Under the pieces are notes generated by a model, which saw only the letters and a list, made by a program, of their open reading frames with translations, had not been told where the DNA came from and did no database searches. The position numbers and the translations under genes are program-made. This document shows positions 1 through 8,519 of a DNA stretch of 24,833 bases, one piece after another. Within the stretch, counting starts at the first letter, position 1; each line of letters opens with the position of its first letter. The stretch spans positions 1-24,833 of IMG/VR virus record IMGVR_UViG_3300044695_007157. The stretch is one strand, 5' to 3'. This stretch comes from a virus.

Positions 1-14
1 AGGGAATTAAAATT

Positions 15-1022
15 ATGGCAACTTTAGCAGAAATCCGCGCAAAATTAAAACAAGCTGAATCACGTGGTTCAGACAATTCATCAAGAACATTTACAGATAA
101 TTCTATCTATCCTTTCTGGAACATACAAGAAGGTAAAGAATCAGTATTAAGATTTTTACCTGATGGTGATCCAAATAACACTTTTTTCTGGGTTGAAAGA
201 CAAATGATTAAACTTCCATTCCAAGGAATTAAAGGTGAAGCAGAATCAAAAGAAGTAACCGTGCAAGTACCTTGTATTGAAATGTACAACGATGGTTCAG
301 TATGTCCGATTCTATCAGAAGTCCGTGCATGGTTCAAAGATCCAGCATTAGAAGTTATGGGTCGTAAATATTGGAAGAAAAAATCTTATGTATTCCAAGG
401 ATTCGTAACGGAAGATGGTCTTAATGAACAAGAAAAACCAGAAAATCCAATCCGCAGATTTATTATCGGTCCACAAATCTTTACCTTAATTCGTTCAGCA
501 TTAGTTGATCCAGAGTTAGAAGATTTACCAACTGATTATATCAATGGGTTAGATTTCCGATTAAAAAAAGGCAGCAAAGGTGGGTACGCTGATTACTCTA
601 CTTCAAACTGGAGTCGTCGTACTCGTCCATTAGCAGATTATGAACAAGAAGCTGTTAATCAACATGGGTTATACAATTTAATTGATTTTTTACCTAAAAA
701 ACCTGGTGATGTTGAGTTAAAAGTTATTAAAGAGATGTTTGAAGCATCTGTTGATGGTGAAGCATTTGATGCAGAACGTTGGGGTCAATATTACAGACCA
801 GCCGGTATGAGCCAGCAAACTGGTGATCCAACTAAATCAACTGCAGCAGCTACAACACATGTTACAACTTCTACTCCAACGCCAGTAGTTGAATCAGCTC
901 CAGTAGTTGAATCAGCTGCAATTGTTGAATCAACTCCAGTAGTTGAATCAGCTTCAGCGAGTGGTGACAATCGAGCTGCTGATATATTAGCTATGATTCG
1001 CAGCCGCAATCAAGCTCAGTAA
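15..1022 (+). CDS. 32: gp32-like single-stranded DNA-binding protein
   Basis: T4 gp32 family protein that coats ssDNA during replication, recombination and repair and works with UvsX and the helicase loading system. The 335-residue length is close to T4 gp32 (301). The N-terminal part has the family layout: a short basic N-arm, then a core with the aromatic and basic segments FWVERQMIKLPFQ and GRKYWKKKSYVFQGFV and a late RPLADYE segment. Cysteines at VPCIE and SVCP may be what remains of the zinc site, but no second CxxC is seen. The C-terminal third is a Thr/Pro/Ala linker with four PVVESA-like repeats and ends in DILAMIRSRNQAQ, not the strongly acidic tail of T4 gp32. An AGGGA at the window edge lies 9 nt before the ATG. 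uvsX follows after a terminator. Confidence 0.9.
   Translation: MATLAEIRAKLKQAESRGSDNSSRTFTDNSIYPFWNIQEGKESVLRFLPDGDPNNTFFWVERQMIKLPFQGIKGEAESKEVTVQVPCIEMYNDGSVCPILSEVRAWFKDPALEVMGRKYWKKKSYVFQGFVTEDGLNEQEKPENPIRRFIIGPQIFTLIRSALVDPELEDLPTDYINGLDFRLKKGSKGGYADYSTSNWSRRTRPLADYEQEAVNQHGLYNLIDFLPKKPGDVELKVIKEMFEASVDGEAFDAERWGQYYRPAGMSQQTGDPTKSTAAATTHVTTSTPTPVVESAPVVESAAIVESTPVVESASASGDNRAADILAMIRSRNQAQ
882..953 (+). repeat. Four 18-bp tandem repeats inside gene 32
   Basis: Four consecutive 18-bp units based on CCAGTAGTTGAATCAGCT (882-899, 900-917, 918-935, 936-953). Units 1, 2 and 4 are identical and unit 3 differs at a few bases. They encode the repeated (P/A)(V/I)VES(A/T) segments of the linker between the gp32 core and its C-terminus. 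Such in-frame repeats change length easily by slippage. Confidence 0.9.
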
Positions 1023-1032
1023 TATCAATATA

Positions 1033-1063
1033 AAGTAGGGAGAAGGATCTCCCTACTTCTTTT
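1033..1063 (+). terminator. Rho-independent terminator after gene 32
   Basis: Perfect 11-bp stem (AAGTAGGGAGA / TCTCCCTACTT) with tetraloop AGGA, followed by CTTTT. It lies between gene 32 and uvsX and would separate the abundant gp32 message from uvsX or attenuate readthrough. Confidence 0.85.
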
Positions 1064-1077
1064 CACGGAGGATTTTC

Positions 1078-2196
1078 ATGGCTTCTAAAGCTTTCGACTT
1101 AACAAAATTTAGAAAAACCCTAACCAAAAGTATTGAAGGATTAGGTGTAGGATTCAATGATCCTACTGATTGGGTTTCAACAGGAAACTATGCACTTAAT
1201 TATCTCATTAGTTCCGACTTCAATCGAGGCATACCACTTGGTAAAGTAACAGTATTTGCTGGTGAATCTGGTGCTGGTAAATCATATATATGTTCTGGTA
1301 ATATAATTAAACATGCTCAACAACAAAATATCTATGTAGTATTGATTGACTCAGAAAATGCATTAGATGAAAAATGGTTACATGATTTAGGTGTCGATAC
1401 CAGTGAAGATAAGCTTCTTAAACTTAATATGGCTATGATCGATGATGTAGCAAAAACCATTAGTGAGTTTATGAAAGGTTACAAAGAAATGGGTGATGAA
1501 GATAGACCTAAAGTATTATTTGTCATTGATTCACTCGGAATGCTATTAACACCAACCGATGTTGACCAGTTTGAAGCTGGAAATTTAAAAGGTGATATGG
1601 GTAGAAAACCTAAAGCACTTACCGCATTAGTTCGTAATTGTGTCAATATGTTTGGTGCACAGAATGTTGGATTGGTCGCGACAAATCATAGTTACGCCAG
1701 TCAAGATATGTTTGATCCTGATGATAAAATTTCAGGTGGACAAGGTTTCATTTATGCCAGTTCTATTGTTGTTGCTATGCGTAAATTAAAACTAAAAGAA
1801 GACGAAGATGGGGTTAAAACCTCTACTGTAAATGGTATTAGAGCAAAGTGTAAAATTATGAAAACACGGTACGCTAAACCATTTGAAGAATTAGAAATTA
1901 GAATTCCATATACCACAGGTATGAATCCATATAGCGGTCTAGTAGATTTTTTTGAAAATCAAAAATTATTAGTTAAAGATGGTAATAGTTTACGATATGA
2001 CTTTACAGATGGAACATCTATTAAACAATACCGCAAAGAATGGCTTAAGAATGCCGGTGGATGTTTGGACTTGATGATGATTGATTTTTCAGAAAAACCA
2101 TTAACTCGTTCCGTAGTATCTGATACTGCCATTGCAGATTATGATGTTGATTACGAGACTGGTGAAATTACAATTAATGAAGATAATGGAGAATAA
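1078..2196 (+). CDS. uvsX: UvsX, RecA-like recombinase
   Basis: RecA/Rad51-family strand-exchange protein of T4-like phages. It forms filaments on ssDNA, displacing gp32 with help from UvsY, and drives recombination-dependent replication. Walker A GESGAGKS lies at residues 62-69. Walker B is KVLFVIDSLGML with Asp at 151. A RecA-type loop region (KISGGQGFIYASS) follows. The length of 372 is close to T4 UvsX (about 390). The C-terminus is acidic. The start is set by a strong GGAGGA Shine-Dalgarno 5 nt before the ATG. The next small gene starts 4 nt after the stop, and its ribosome site lies in the uvsX 3' end, so the two are coupled. Confidence 0.93.
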   Translation: MASKAFDLTKFRKTLTKSIEGLGVGFNDPTDWVSTGNYALNYLISSDFNRGIPLGKVTVFAGESGAGKSYICSGNIIKHAQQQNIYVVLIDSENALDEKWLHDLGVDTSEDKLLKLNMAMIDDVAKTISEFMKGYKEMGDEDRPKVLFVIDSLGMLLTPTDVDQFEAGNLKGDMGRKPKALTALVRNCVNMFGAQNVGLVATNHSYASQDMFDPDDKISGGQGFIYASSIVVAMRKLKLKEDEDGVKTSTVNGIRAKCKIMKTRYAKPFEELEIRIPYTTGMNPYSGLVDFFENQKLLVKDGNSLRYDFTDGTSIKQYRKEWLKNAGGCLDLMMIDFSEKPLTRSVVSDTAIADYDVDYETGEITINEDNGE

Positions 2197-2200
2197 AACG

Positions 2201-2440
2201 ATGTTGAATGAAGCACAAATTGGTGAAGTATGGATGTTATTTGCTGACTATCTTGATAAAAAACAAATTGATGTAGTAGCAGAACGGTATGTCGAATTAT
2301 TGGCAGATTTAGGGGTACGAGACCGAATACTTCAAAATGCAATCGGTGTAGATGCAATTCTTGATCAAGCTATTTCTTATTATTTAGAAAATGATGAGGA
2401 AGAAGATGAAGATGATGACTATAAGGAATTAGATTTTTAA
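2201..2440 (+). CDS. Small acidic conserved protein downstream of uvsX
   Basis: 79-residue acidic protein starting MLNEAQIGEVWMLF and ending in a run of Glu/Asp (NDEEEDEDDDYKELDF). An earlier in-frame ATG at 2132 lies inside uvsX and has no ribosome site. The ATG at 2201 has GGAGA (2188-2192) at suitable spacing, so that start is chosen. The stop overlaps the next start (TAATG), which implies translational coupling. Similar small acidic proteins beside uvsX are, as far as I recall, conserved in cyanophage-type T4-like phages. No biochemical function is assigned; a role with the recombination proteins is inferred only from position. Confidence 0.75.
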   Translation: MLNEAQIGEVWMLFADYLDKKQIDVVAERYVELLADLGVRDRILQNAIGVDAILDQAISYYLENDEEEDEDDDYKELDF

Positions 2441-2895
2441 TGAATTGGTATTCTCAGATAACGAGAGATATCACTAACCTTCCATCATGCATTGATTATT
2501 TCGAGGATGAATTAATCAATGCATCTTCAGAATGTAGACTTATAGGAAATATAGAAAAGGCAGCAGCAGCGATGCCAGGAATAGTTGAACATAGATATGG
2601 GCAGCTACAAGAAATGGAAGCTATATTAGAATACCTTAATATTGAATTACGGCGTATAAAAGCGTTTCATTTTAGAAAATACCTAGAAACATACAATCGA
2701 ATGTTATCACAAAAAGAATGTGATAGATTCGTAGAAGGTGAAGCAGAAGTTGTAGATTTCGAAAAAATAATTAATGATTTTGCATTGATAAGAAATAAAT
2801 GGTTAGGAATTACCAAGGCATTGGACCAGAAACAATGGCAAATTACCAACATCGTAAAATTACGAGTGGCTGGAATGGAAGATGCCACAATTTAA
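2440..2895 (+). CDS. Possible UvsY-like recombination mediator
   Basis: 151-residue, largely helical protein encoded directly after the uvsX operon genes, overlapping the previous stop by one base. By eye its C-terminal third (LSQKECDRFVEGEAEV, then a long helix, then QWQITNIVKLRVAG) follows the spacing of the UvsY C-terminus, where an acidic turn, an amphipathic helix and an x-I-x-x-I segment ending in AG are typical. UvsY helps UvsX displace gp32 from ssDNA, and T4 UvsY is 137 residues. The N-terminal half (MNWYSQITRDITNLP) is not recognisably UvsY. The match is weak pattern similarity plus position, so the name is tentative. A terminator hairpin follows immediately. Confidence 0.5.
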   Translation: MNWYSQITRDITNLPSCIDYFEDELINASSECRLIGNIEKAAAAMPGIVEHRYGQLQEMEAILEYLNIELRRIKAFHFRKYLETYNRMLSQKECDRFVEGEAEVVDFEKIINDFALIRNKWLGITKALDQKQWQITNIVKLRVAGMEDATI

Positions 2896-2898
2896 CTA

Positions 2899-2930
2899 AA
2901 AGTCAAGCAAATGCTTGACTTTCTTTTAAC
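2899..2930 (+). terminator. Terminator whose right arm carries the next promoter's -35
   Basis: Perfect 10-bp stem AAAGTCAAGC / GCTTGACTTT with loop AAAT, then CTTTT. It ends the uvsX-group transcript. The right arm contains TTGACT (2915-2920), which is the -35 box of the promoter reading into the next gene. Confidence 0.8.
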
Positions 2931-2943
2931 AATATTGTATAAT
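2915..2943 (+). promoter_or_regulatory. Consensus sigma70 promoter for the 2951 gene
   Basis: TTGACT (2915-2920), 17-bp spacer, TATAAT (2938-2943). The expected start point is about 2950, essentially at the ATG of the next gene at 2951, so the mRNA would be leaderless or nearly so. Confidence 0.75.
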
Positions 2944-2950
2944 ACTTGGT

Positions 2951-4144
2951 ATGAAAACAATAGACCAAATACTTAGAACATTAGTAAACGATCCACAATT
3001 GGTGTCAATTTTACAACCTGCAGATGTAAAAGCACTACGCGGATTAGTTTCAACGATTGATAATCATGTATTCCTTACAGCAGGTCAATCTCAATTCTGT
3101 TTATCACTATTAAACACTATTAAATCATCTATTAGGGGTATTGAACCAGATATATATGATGCATTATTAACCCCTACTTGGTCTAAACCATTTCGCAATA
3201 TCGAATATATTAAAAAAATGAGTATTGCCACTGATGATAATACTGGTTCTAAACATATACTTATTGAATCTAATTATTCTAATTCATTCAGAAATTTTAT
3301 GTTAAATTTGTATAAAACAGTACCAATGACTATGATAACTAGTGGTAAAGAATTTCATTCTCCACTCACTGAACATCATATTGTTGAATTAGTTAATTCA
3401 TTATCCCCATTAGGGTTTGATATTAGTGATGAAATTTTAGAATATTATGATACAATATGTTCATGGGATCAGGTAGAAATTAATAATCAGTTTACATTAA
3501 CCAATATAGCGGATGATGCAGCACAAGCAATTATTATGGATGATATCGGTAAAAACACCAACTTAGATTCATTGATTGTTGCAGATCGACGATTAAGGCA
3601 TCAATATCAAATACCACAACGCTTATATGATTTTTCAGCAGACCCATCATTAACTGAAATTATAGCAAAACGTTCTACACCTAAATTATGGATTAATAAT
3701 ACCAAATATACATTATCTGAATTAATTGCATCATTGCGTGAATTAAATAGACTGCCTATTTTATTTGTATTTGAAAATACTGATGCAATAAAAACCTGTG
3801 CAAGTTTGTACGGATTATCAGATTCATTAGTTGAAAATAATATTACCGATGGGGTTGGAATCTATTTTAGATTAGATAATAGTTCAGGTAAACAATTTAA
3901 TACCTTTATTGCTGATCATAATTACAATCAACAATTAGATAAGGATTTAACAATCGCTGGAATTTTAGCAGGAACTTTACCTAAATTTTTCTTAAAATCT
4001 GATTGGGAACCAAAAACTGTAATAGCAATCAATAATAACTCGCTGGGTGTGCCCTCTAAAACTGCAGTTTATGCAACTCGTTGTGATTTAATCATAACAT
4101 ATACAAAAGAACAACCAATAATGCTTAATTCAAGTCGTTGGTAA
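2951..4144 (+). CDS. Conserved phage protein of unknown function upstream of uvsW
   Basis: 397-residue protein not recognised as a named family. It starts MKTIDQILRTLVNDPQLV and has no signal peptide or membrane segment. The C-terminal half reads like an alpha/beta domain (LPILFVFENTDAIKTC, GVGIYFRLDN, TVIAINNNSLGVPS, CDLIITYT) and vaguely suggests a helicase-like or nucleotide-handling fold, but no Walker A or DExD motif is present. Its own sigma70 promoter abuts the start codon and no Shine-Dalgarno is evident. uvsW begins 44 nt downstream, so a role in recombination or replication is suggested by position only. Confidence 0.75.
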   Translation: MKTIDQILRTLVNDPQLVSILQPADVKALRGLVSTIDNHVFLTAGQSQFCLSLLNTIKSSIRGIEPDIYDALLTPTWSKPFRNIEYIKKMSIATDDNTGSKHILIESNYSNSFRNFMLNLYKTVPMTMITSGKEFHSPLTEHHIVELVNSLSPLGFDISDEILEYYDTICSWDQVEINNQFTLTNIADDAAQAIIMDDIGKNTNLDSLIVADRRLRHQYQIPQRLYDFSADPSLTEIIAKRSTPKLWINNTKYTLSELIASLRELNRLPILFVFENTDAIKTCASLYGLSDSLVENNITDGVGIYFRLDNSSGKQFNTFIADHNYNQQLDKDLTIAGILAGTLPKFFLKSDWEPKTVIAINNNSLGVPSKTAVYATRCDLIITYTKEQPIMLNSSRW

Positions 4145-4188
4145 TATAAAATATCGTTCTAGGATGAGCGAATTAAAAAAAGGGAATT

Positions 4189-6774
4189 ATGACAATAACA
4201 TTAACAATATGTGATGAAGTAAATATTAAAATTACTGGATTACCGCTTGATGCAAGAAAGAAATTGGCTGCAACATTTAAGTATGAAATACCATATGCCA
4301 AATATCATCCAGCATATAAATTAGGAAGATGGGATGGAAGTGTTAGTTTATTTGGTTTAGGTGGCAATGGATATCTAAGTCAATTAGAAACCATACTTAG
4401 TATTCTCAATAAAATGGGTGTTCAGATCGATGATGTTGTAGATGAAAGAAACCCGATCTCATTAAATTTTATTAAAATCACAGAAACATATTGGGCAGAT
4501 CAAGGTAAAGTATGGCCAAAAGGACATCCATTTGAGGGTGACCCAATAATGTTACGTGACTACCAAGTCGATGCAATTAATCGATTTTTAGAAAATCCAC
4601 AAAGTTTACAAGAGATTGCTACTGGAGCTGGAAAATGTCAGCCCTATTCTAGTAAGGTATTGACAAATTTCGGTTGGAAAACTATGGGGGAGTTACAAGT
4701 TGGTGATTATGTCATAACACCAACCGGTAAACCAGCAAAGATACTAGATACATATGAACCTGGTATTAAGGATGTATATGAATTAACATTTAGTGATGGT
4801 AGATCTACTAGATCATGTGGTGATCATATTTGGAGAATATATAATATTGATTGGAAAAGATCAAGTACGGGTCCATATCGAAATATTTCAACTAATGAAT
4901 TAATCAAATTAAAATCATCTACTAAACGTAACATCGGTATTCCATTAGTTACGATGGAAGATGATAATGTTGATATTATGTTACCAATGGATCCGTGGTT
5001 GCTTGGGTTTTTATTGGGTGATGGTAGTTTTAGAAATAACAAAGTTTCATTTACTTCTGCAGATCAAGAGTTAATTGATAAGGTTTCATCGAAATTGGAT
5101 GTTAATTACAAGGTTAACCATATATCCAGGTATGATTATAATATCACATTTGCAACCAATGAAATTTTGCAAGATACTAAATCCAACTACCTGAAAAACA
5201 AAGATAGAAATTCGAATGACAATATTACTGATGTTAACAGTTCATTTCACAAATATGTACACATTTTAAAAGAACTAAATTTGATGGAAACATATAGTCA
5301 TTCTAAATTTATACCTGAAATTTATTTCACTGCAAGTTTAGAACAGAGATTTGAATTAATAAGAGGATTGGTTGATAGTGACGGAACCATTGATAAATCT
5401 AGTGTTACTTTCACTAGTACTAGTTTAGAATTAGCTAAAGGATTTCAACAACTTATTCGTAGTGTTGGTGGTATTGCTAAAATAAAACATAAAACTAATA
5501 GAACATATATGTATAATGGAACTCGTAAATCATGTAAAGATGCCTATCTTGTTACGACTAAATTTCCGAAACCTTGGATTCTTGCTTCATTGACTCGGAA
5601 AGTTAATGCTACTAATTTTAAATATCAATATGGCAATACATTGAAACTTAATGTAACTGATATCAAGCAGGTATCTACTGAATGTGTTAAATGTATTTTA
5701 ATCGATAGTCCAGATCATTTATATATTACAGATGATTATATTGTAACACACAATACTATTACCACCGCCACATTATCTCAAGTATGTGAACAATTTGGTA
5801 GAACTATTATCATAGTGCCCAATAAATCATTAGTTGAACAAACTGAAGAAGACTTTATTAACTGTGGTTTAGATGTTGGTGTTTATTATGGTGATCGAAA
5901 AGATTTGTATAAAACTCATACAATATGTACTTGGCAAAGTCTCAATATTCTAGATAAAAAAAGTAAAAATCAAGAACATGATATATTAACATTAGCTGAA
6001 TTCCTAGATGATGTTAAAGCAGTAATTGTTGACGAAGTACATATGGCTAAAGCAGATGTGTTAAAGAACTTATTAACACAAAACCTTTGTAATGCTCCCA
6101 TTAGATGGGGATTGACCGGTACTATACCAAAAGAGAAGTATGAATATGAAAGTATATTTGCCAGCATTGGTCAAGTAGTTGGTGGAATCAAAGCATATGA
6201 ATTACAAGAAATGGGTGTATTATCACAATGTCATGTTAATATTCAACAGTTAATAGATATTCCAGAATTTAGAGCATATACTGATGAAGTTAAATATCTG
6301 GTAACTAACGAAGAACGGATGAGATATATTAGCAACTTAATACGTGATATTACTAAATTTGGTAATACCCTAGTATTAGTTAATAGGATTGACACTGGAA
6401 ATTTCATTATCAATGAAATTGAAGATTCTGTGTTCATTCATGGTAGCGTTAAGACCAAGGACAGAAAAGATGAATATGATGAAGTCAAAACAAGCGATAA
6501 CAAACTTATTGTAGCAACATATGGAGTTGCAGCAGTTGGTCTCAACATACCTCGTATATTTAATTTGGTATTATTAGAACCAGGAAAAAGCTTTACTAGA
6601 GTTATACAATCTATTGGTAGAGGCGTTAGAAAAGCAAAAGACAAGGATTTTGTTCAAATCTGGGACATTACATCAACATGTAAATTTGCAAAGCGTCATC
6701 TCACTGAACGTAAAAAATTCTACAAAGATGCAAAATATCCATTTACATTAGATAAAATAGATTGGAACAAATAA
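4189..6774 (+). CDS. uvsW: UvsW-like DNA helicase containing an intein
   Basis: Superfamily 2 helicase of T4 phages that unwinds branched recombination intermediates and R-loops. The 861-residue precursor contains a 373-residue intein (residues 150-522). Removing it leaves about 488 residues, close to T4 UvsW (503). Spliced host motifs are: P-loop ATGAGK joined to TITT; IIIVPNKSLVEQ (Ia); DEVH at 615-618 (II); GLTGT (III); and QSIGRGVRKAKD (VI). The N-terminal part (KLGRWDGSVSLFG) matches the UvsW N-domain style. The start has AGGGA 3 nt before the ATG. The next gene begins 2 nt after the stop. Activity should depend on splicing, because the intein separates the P-loop lysine from the following threonine. 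Confidence 0.92.
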   Translation: MTITLTICDEVNIKITGLPLDARKKLAATFKYEIPYAKYHPAYKLGRWDGSVSLFGLGGNGYLSQLETILSILNKMGVQIDDVVDERNPISLNFIKITETYWADQGKVWPKGHPFEGDPIMLRDYQVDAINRFLENPQSLQEIATGAGKCQPYSSKVLTNFGWKTMGELQVGDYVITPTGKPAKILDTYEPGIKDVYELTFSDGRSTRSCGDHIWRIYNIDWKRSSTGPYRNISTNELIKLKSSTKRNIGIPLVTMEDDNVDIMLPMDPWLLGFLLGDGSFRNNKVSFTSADQELIDKVSSKLDVNYKVNHISRYDYNITFATNEILQDTKSNYLKNKDRNSNDNITDVNSSFHKYVHILKELNLMETYSHSKFIPEIYFTASLEQRFELIRGLVDSDGTIDKSSVTFTSTSLELAKGFQQLIRSVGGIAKIKHKTNRTYMYNGTRKSCKDAYLVTTKFPKPWILASLTRKVNATNFKYQYGNTLKLNVTDIKQVSTECVKCILIDSPDHLYITDDYIVTHNTITTATLSQVCEQFGRTIIIVPNKSLVEQTEEDFINCGLDVGVYYGDRKDLYKTHTICTWQSLNILDKKSKNQEHDILTLAEFLDDVKAVIVDEVHMAKADVLKNLLTQNLCNAPIRWGLTGTIPKEKYEYESIFASIGQVVGGIKAYELQEMGVLSQCHVNIQQLIDIPEFRAYTDEVKYLVTNEERMRYISNLIRDITKFGNTLVLVNRIDTGNFIINEIEDSVFIHGSVKTKDRKDEYDEVKTSDNKLIVATYGVAAVGLNIPRIFNLVLLEPGKSFTRVIQSIGRGVRKAKDKDFVQIWDITSTCKFAKRHLTERKKFYKDAKYPFTLDKIDWNK
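4636..5754 (+). mobile_element. Intein with LAGLIDADG homing endonuclease in the UvsW P-loop
   Basis: In-frame protein-splicing element, residues 150-522 of the precursor. It starts with Cys1 (block A: CQPYSSKVLT, VGDYVITPTGKPAKI). Block B is around SCGDHIW. Two LAGLIDADG helices follow: WLLGFLLGDGSF (Asp278-Gly279) and LIRGLVDSDGTID (Asp396, Asp398). Block F and G are DHLYITDDYIVTHN, ending in the usual His-Asn. The first C-extein residue is Thr523. Both endonuclease helices keep their acidic residues, so the element looks competent for both splicing and homing. The insertion point, between Lys and Thr of the Walker A motif, is a highly conserved site of the kind inteins favour. Confidence 0.93.
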
Positions 6775-6775
6775 C

Positions 6776-7282
6776 ATGCAAATTTTAACACTAGATAATA
6801 TTTCATTCTCATTGAATAATCTTCCTGATGAGGTTGATGATACAACACGATTTGCTGTATTAGATAACAGTAATCCAATGGACCCAGATTTTTTCTTTGT
6901 TCCTCTTATATTTTTAGAATCATTCAATTCACCAGCAATGGTTTTGAAAATTGGTGATAATGAAATAACAATGCCATTGGATTGGTGCATTGCGGTAGGT
7001 GATAGTAATAGTGCAGCAAATATAGAAATACTACCATTGACCAGCTTAAATGATAGAGGTTTTGAAGCTTTTGTTTATAACCCACTAAGTTCATACCGAT
7101 TAGAATTTCAACCTGTTGAAATAATAAATTTCTACAATGATGTAAAATGGTATTTTCCAAAAATGAAGAATGGACAGTTGCTATCAACTCCATTAACTTC
7201 TGGAGCTAATCCACCATGTGCTTATTTTGTAAAAGAAGTATCACGACAAAGTGAACTAATTCATCTTGATAGATTAACATAA
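6776..7282 (+). CDS. Conserved hypothetical protein downstream of uvsW
   Basis: 168-residue protein, probably cytoplasmic and largely beta-strand. It contains ITMPLDWCIAVGD, LPLTSLNDRGFEAFVYNPL and NDVKWYFPKMKNGQLL segments. From memory, proteins with the LTSLNDRGF and DVKWYFPKLK segments occur next to uvsW in marine T4-like phages, but no function is known to me. It begins 2 nt after the uvsW stop and is therefore co-transcribed with it. The last codons contain the -35 of the promoter for the following gene. Confidence 0.8.
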   Translation: MQILTLDNISFSLNNLPDEVDDTTRFAVLDNSNPMDPDFFFVPLIFLESFNSPAMVLKIGDNEITMPLDWCIAVGDSNSAANIEILPLTSLNDRGFEAFVYNPLSSYRLEFQPVEIINFYNDVKWYFPKMKNGQLLSTPLTSGANPPCAYFVKEVSRQSELIHLDRLT

Positions 7283-7294
7283 TTATAGTATAAT
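7266..7294 (+). promoter_or_regulatory. Sigma70 promoter for the gp62-like gene
   Basis: TTGATA (7266-7271), 17-bp spacer, TATAAT (7289-7294), followed by AGG. The predicted start at about 7301 leaves a leader of about 3 nt before the ATG at 7304. The 12-mer TAGTATAATAGG recurs at the primase promoter. Confidence 0.7.
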
Positions 7295-7303
7295 AGGAAA
7301 TAT

Positions 7304-7792
7304 ATGGGAAAGAATGCACACGTGGATTTATTTAAGGATATGATTCCTGCTATTGATTTAGCTATTAAAGAGTTATGGGACGCATCAACTGATGACGGTC
7401 GTAAAGATATAATCGGTGACTTGTGGAATCTTAATCGATACATTAGTAACGTGAAAACAAAAAATAAAGATGTACAAGAACATTATGTATTAGCAGTTAA
7501 TGAATATTATAATAAAAACTGGAGTGTGATACAAAAGCACCCAAAGCTGTTATGGCTTTTATTGTGTATTTGTAGTTATGATAAAAAAACTACATATTAT
7601 CATGAATGGATTGGTAATAAAAAGAAAGTCAATACAGATGATAAAAAAATAAAATTTTTAGCTGAAATATATAAATCTAAGAAACTAGATGAAATTGAAC
7701 TATTAGCAACAATTATGTCTAATAAAGACATTAAAGAACTTGCCATGGATAATGGATTATCTGATACCGAAATTAATAAAATATTAAAATAA
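7304..7792 (+). CDS. 62: Probable clamp-loader small subunit (gp62-like)
   Basis: 162-residue mostly helical protein. The assignment is by pattern. It has an N-terminal DLFKDMIPAID helix, then LNRYISNVK, a KHPKLLWLLLCICS helix with KTTYYHEWIGNKKK, and a terminal helical bundle KDIKELAMDNGLSDTEINKIL. This follows the layout of gp62 in diverged T4-like phages. gp62 with gp44 loads the gp45 sliding clamp; neither partner is in this window. The length is slightly shorter than T4 gp62 (187). GGAA precedes the ATG. The stop overlaps the next ATG (TAATG). A non-gp62 conserved phage protein cannot be excluded. Confidence 0.55.
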   Translation: MGKNAHVDLFKDMIPAIDLAIKELWDASTDDGRKDIIGDLWNLNRYISNVKTKNKDVQEHYVLAVNEYYNKNWSVIQKHPKLLWLLLCICSYDKKTTYYHEWIGNKKKVNTDDKKIKFLAEIYKSKKLDEIELLATIMSNKDIKELAMDNGLSDTEINKILK

Positions 7793-8481
7793 TGTCAACA
7801 CCTGCCAAACCTTATATTTGTCAATATTGTAACCATGGATATTCACGGGAAAGTACTTTAATAACACATGTATGTGAGCAAAAGCGACGAGCACTTGCTC
7901 AATCTGAGAAACATGTAGTAATAGGGTTCGACACGTATCAACGTTTTTACAAATTAACTCAAAATGCAAAACATGAAAAAACATATGTTGATTTTTCAAA
8001 AAGTCCATATTACAATGCATTTGTTAAGTTTGGTAGCTTTGTTAATAATGTAAATCCATTATATCCAAATCATTTCATTGATTATGTTATTAAAAGTGGG
8101 GTTAAACTAGATCATTGGTGTAGAGATGAATTATATGATAAGTATGTTGTAGAACTAATACGATCAGAAAATGTAGAAACAGCTCTACAACGTAGTATTG
8201 ATCATATGCTACTATGGGCTGATAATAACAATTCTTCATGGAATCATTATTTTTTATATGTTAGTCTATCAAGAGCGACATATGATATTAAAGATGGTAA
8301 AGTAAGTCCATGGTTAATTTTAAATTCATCTACTGGTAAACAACTATTGAAACGATTAAATGATGAACAATTGCAAATGATAAGTCCAGTAATCGATCCA
8401 CAATTTTGGTTAGTTAAATTTAAACGATTACAATCTGATACTGACATGGTTAAACACGTAATTAATGAATCAAACTTATGA
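7792..8481 (+). CDS. Zinc-finger conserved phage protein
   Basis: 229-residue protein with an N-terminal C2H2/C2HC-type finger (Cys10, Cys13, His26, Cys28 in YICQYCNHGYSRESTLITHVC). A long conserved-looking body follows, with SPYYNAFVKFGSFV, GVKLDHWCRDELYDKY and SRATYDIKDGKVSPWLI. I recall closely similar proteins in other marine and freshwater T4-like phages, but no function is established. Nucleic-acid binding is inferred from the finger and from the replication-gene context. The ATG overlaps the preceding stop. At its own stop, ATGA overlaps a 13-codon mini-ORF (8478-8519) that ends directly against the next gene, suggesting a translationally coupled chain. Confidence 0.8.
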   Translation: MSTPAKPYICQYCNHGYSRESTLITHVCEQKRRALAQSEKHVVIGFDTYQRFYKLTQNAKHEKTYVDFSKSPYYNAFVKFGSFVNNVNPLYPNHFIDYVIKSGVKLDHWCRDELYDKYVVELIRSENVETALQRSIDHMLLWADNNNSSWNHYFLYVSLSRATYDIKDGKVSPWLILNSSTGKQLLKRLNDEQLQMISPVIDPQFWLVKFKRLQSDTDMVKHVINESNL

Positions 8482-8519
8482 AAGATTCAACACCATACAA
8501 AAAATGTAAGTGGGTATAA

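Noticed and set aside
2912-2943. T4 middle (MotA-dependent) promoter, from TGCTTGA upstream of TATAAT
   Set aside because: The TGCTT is too far from the -10 for a MotA box, and a good -35 is present.
4164-4214. Short ORF starting MSELKKGNYDNN before uvsW
   Set aside because: About 16 codons overlapping the uvsW start in another frame, mostly homopolymer; probably chance.
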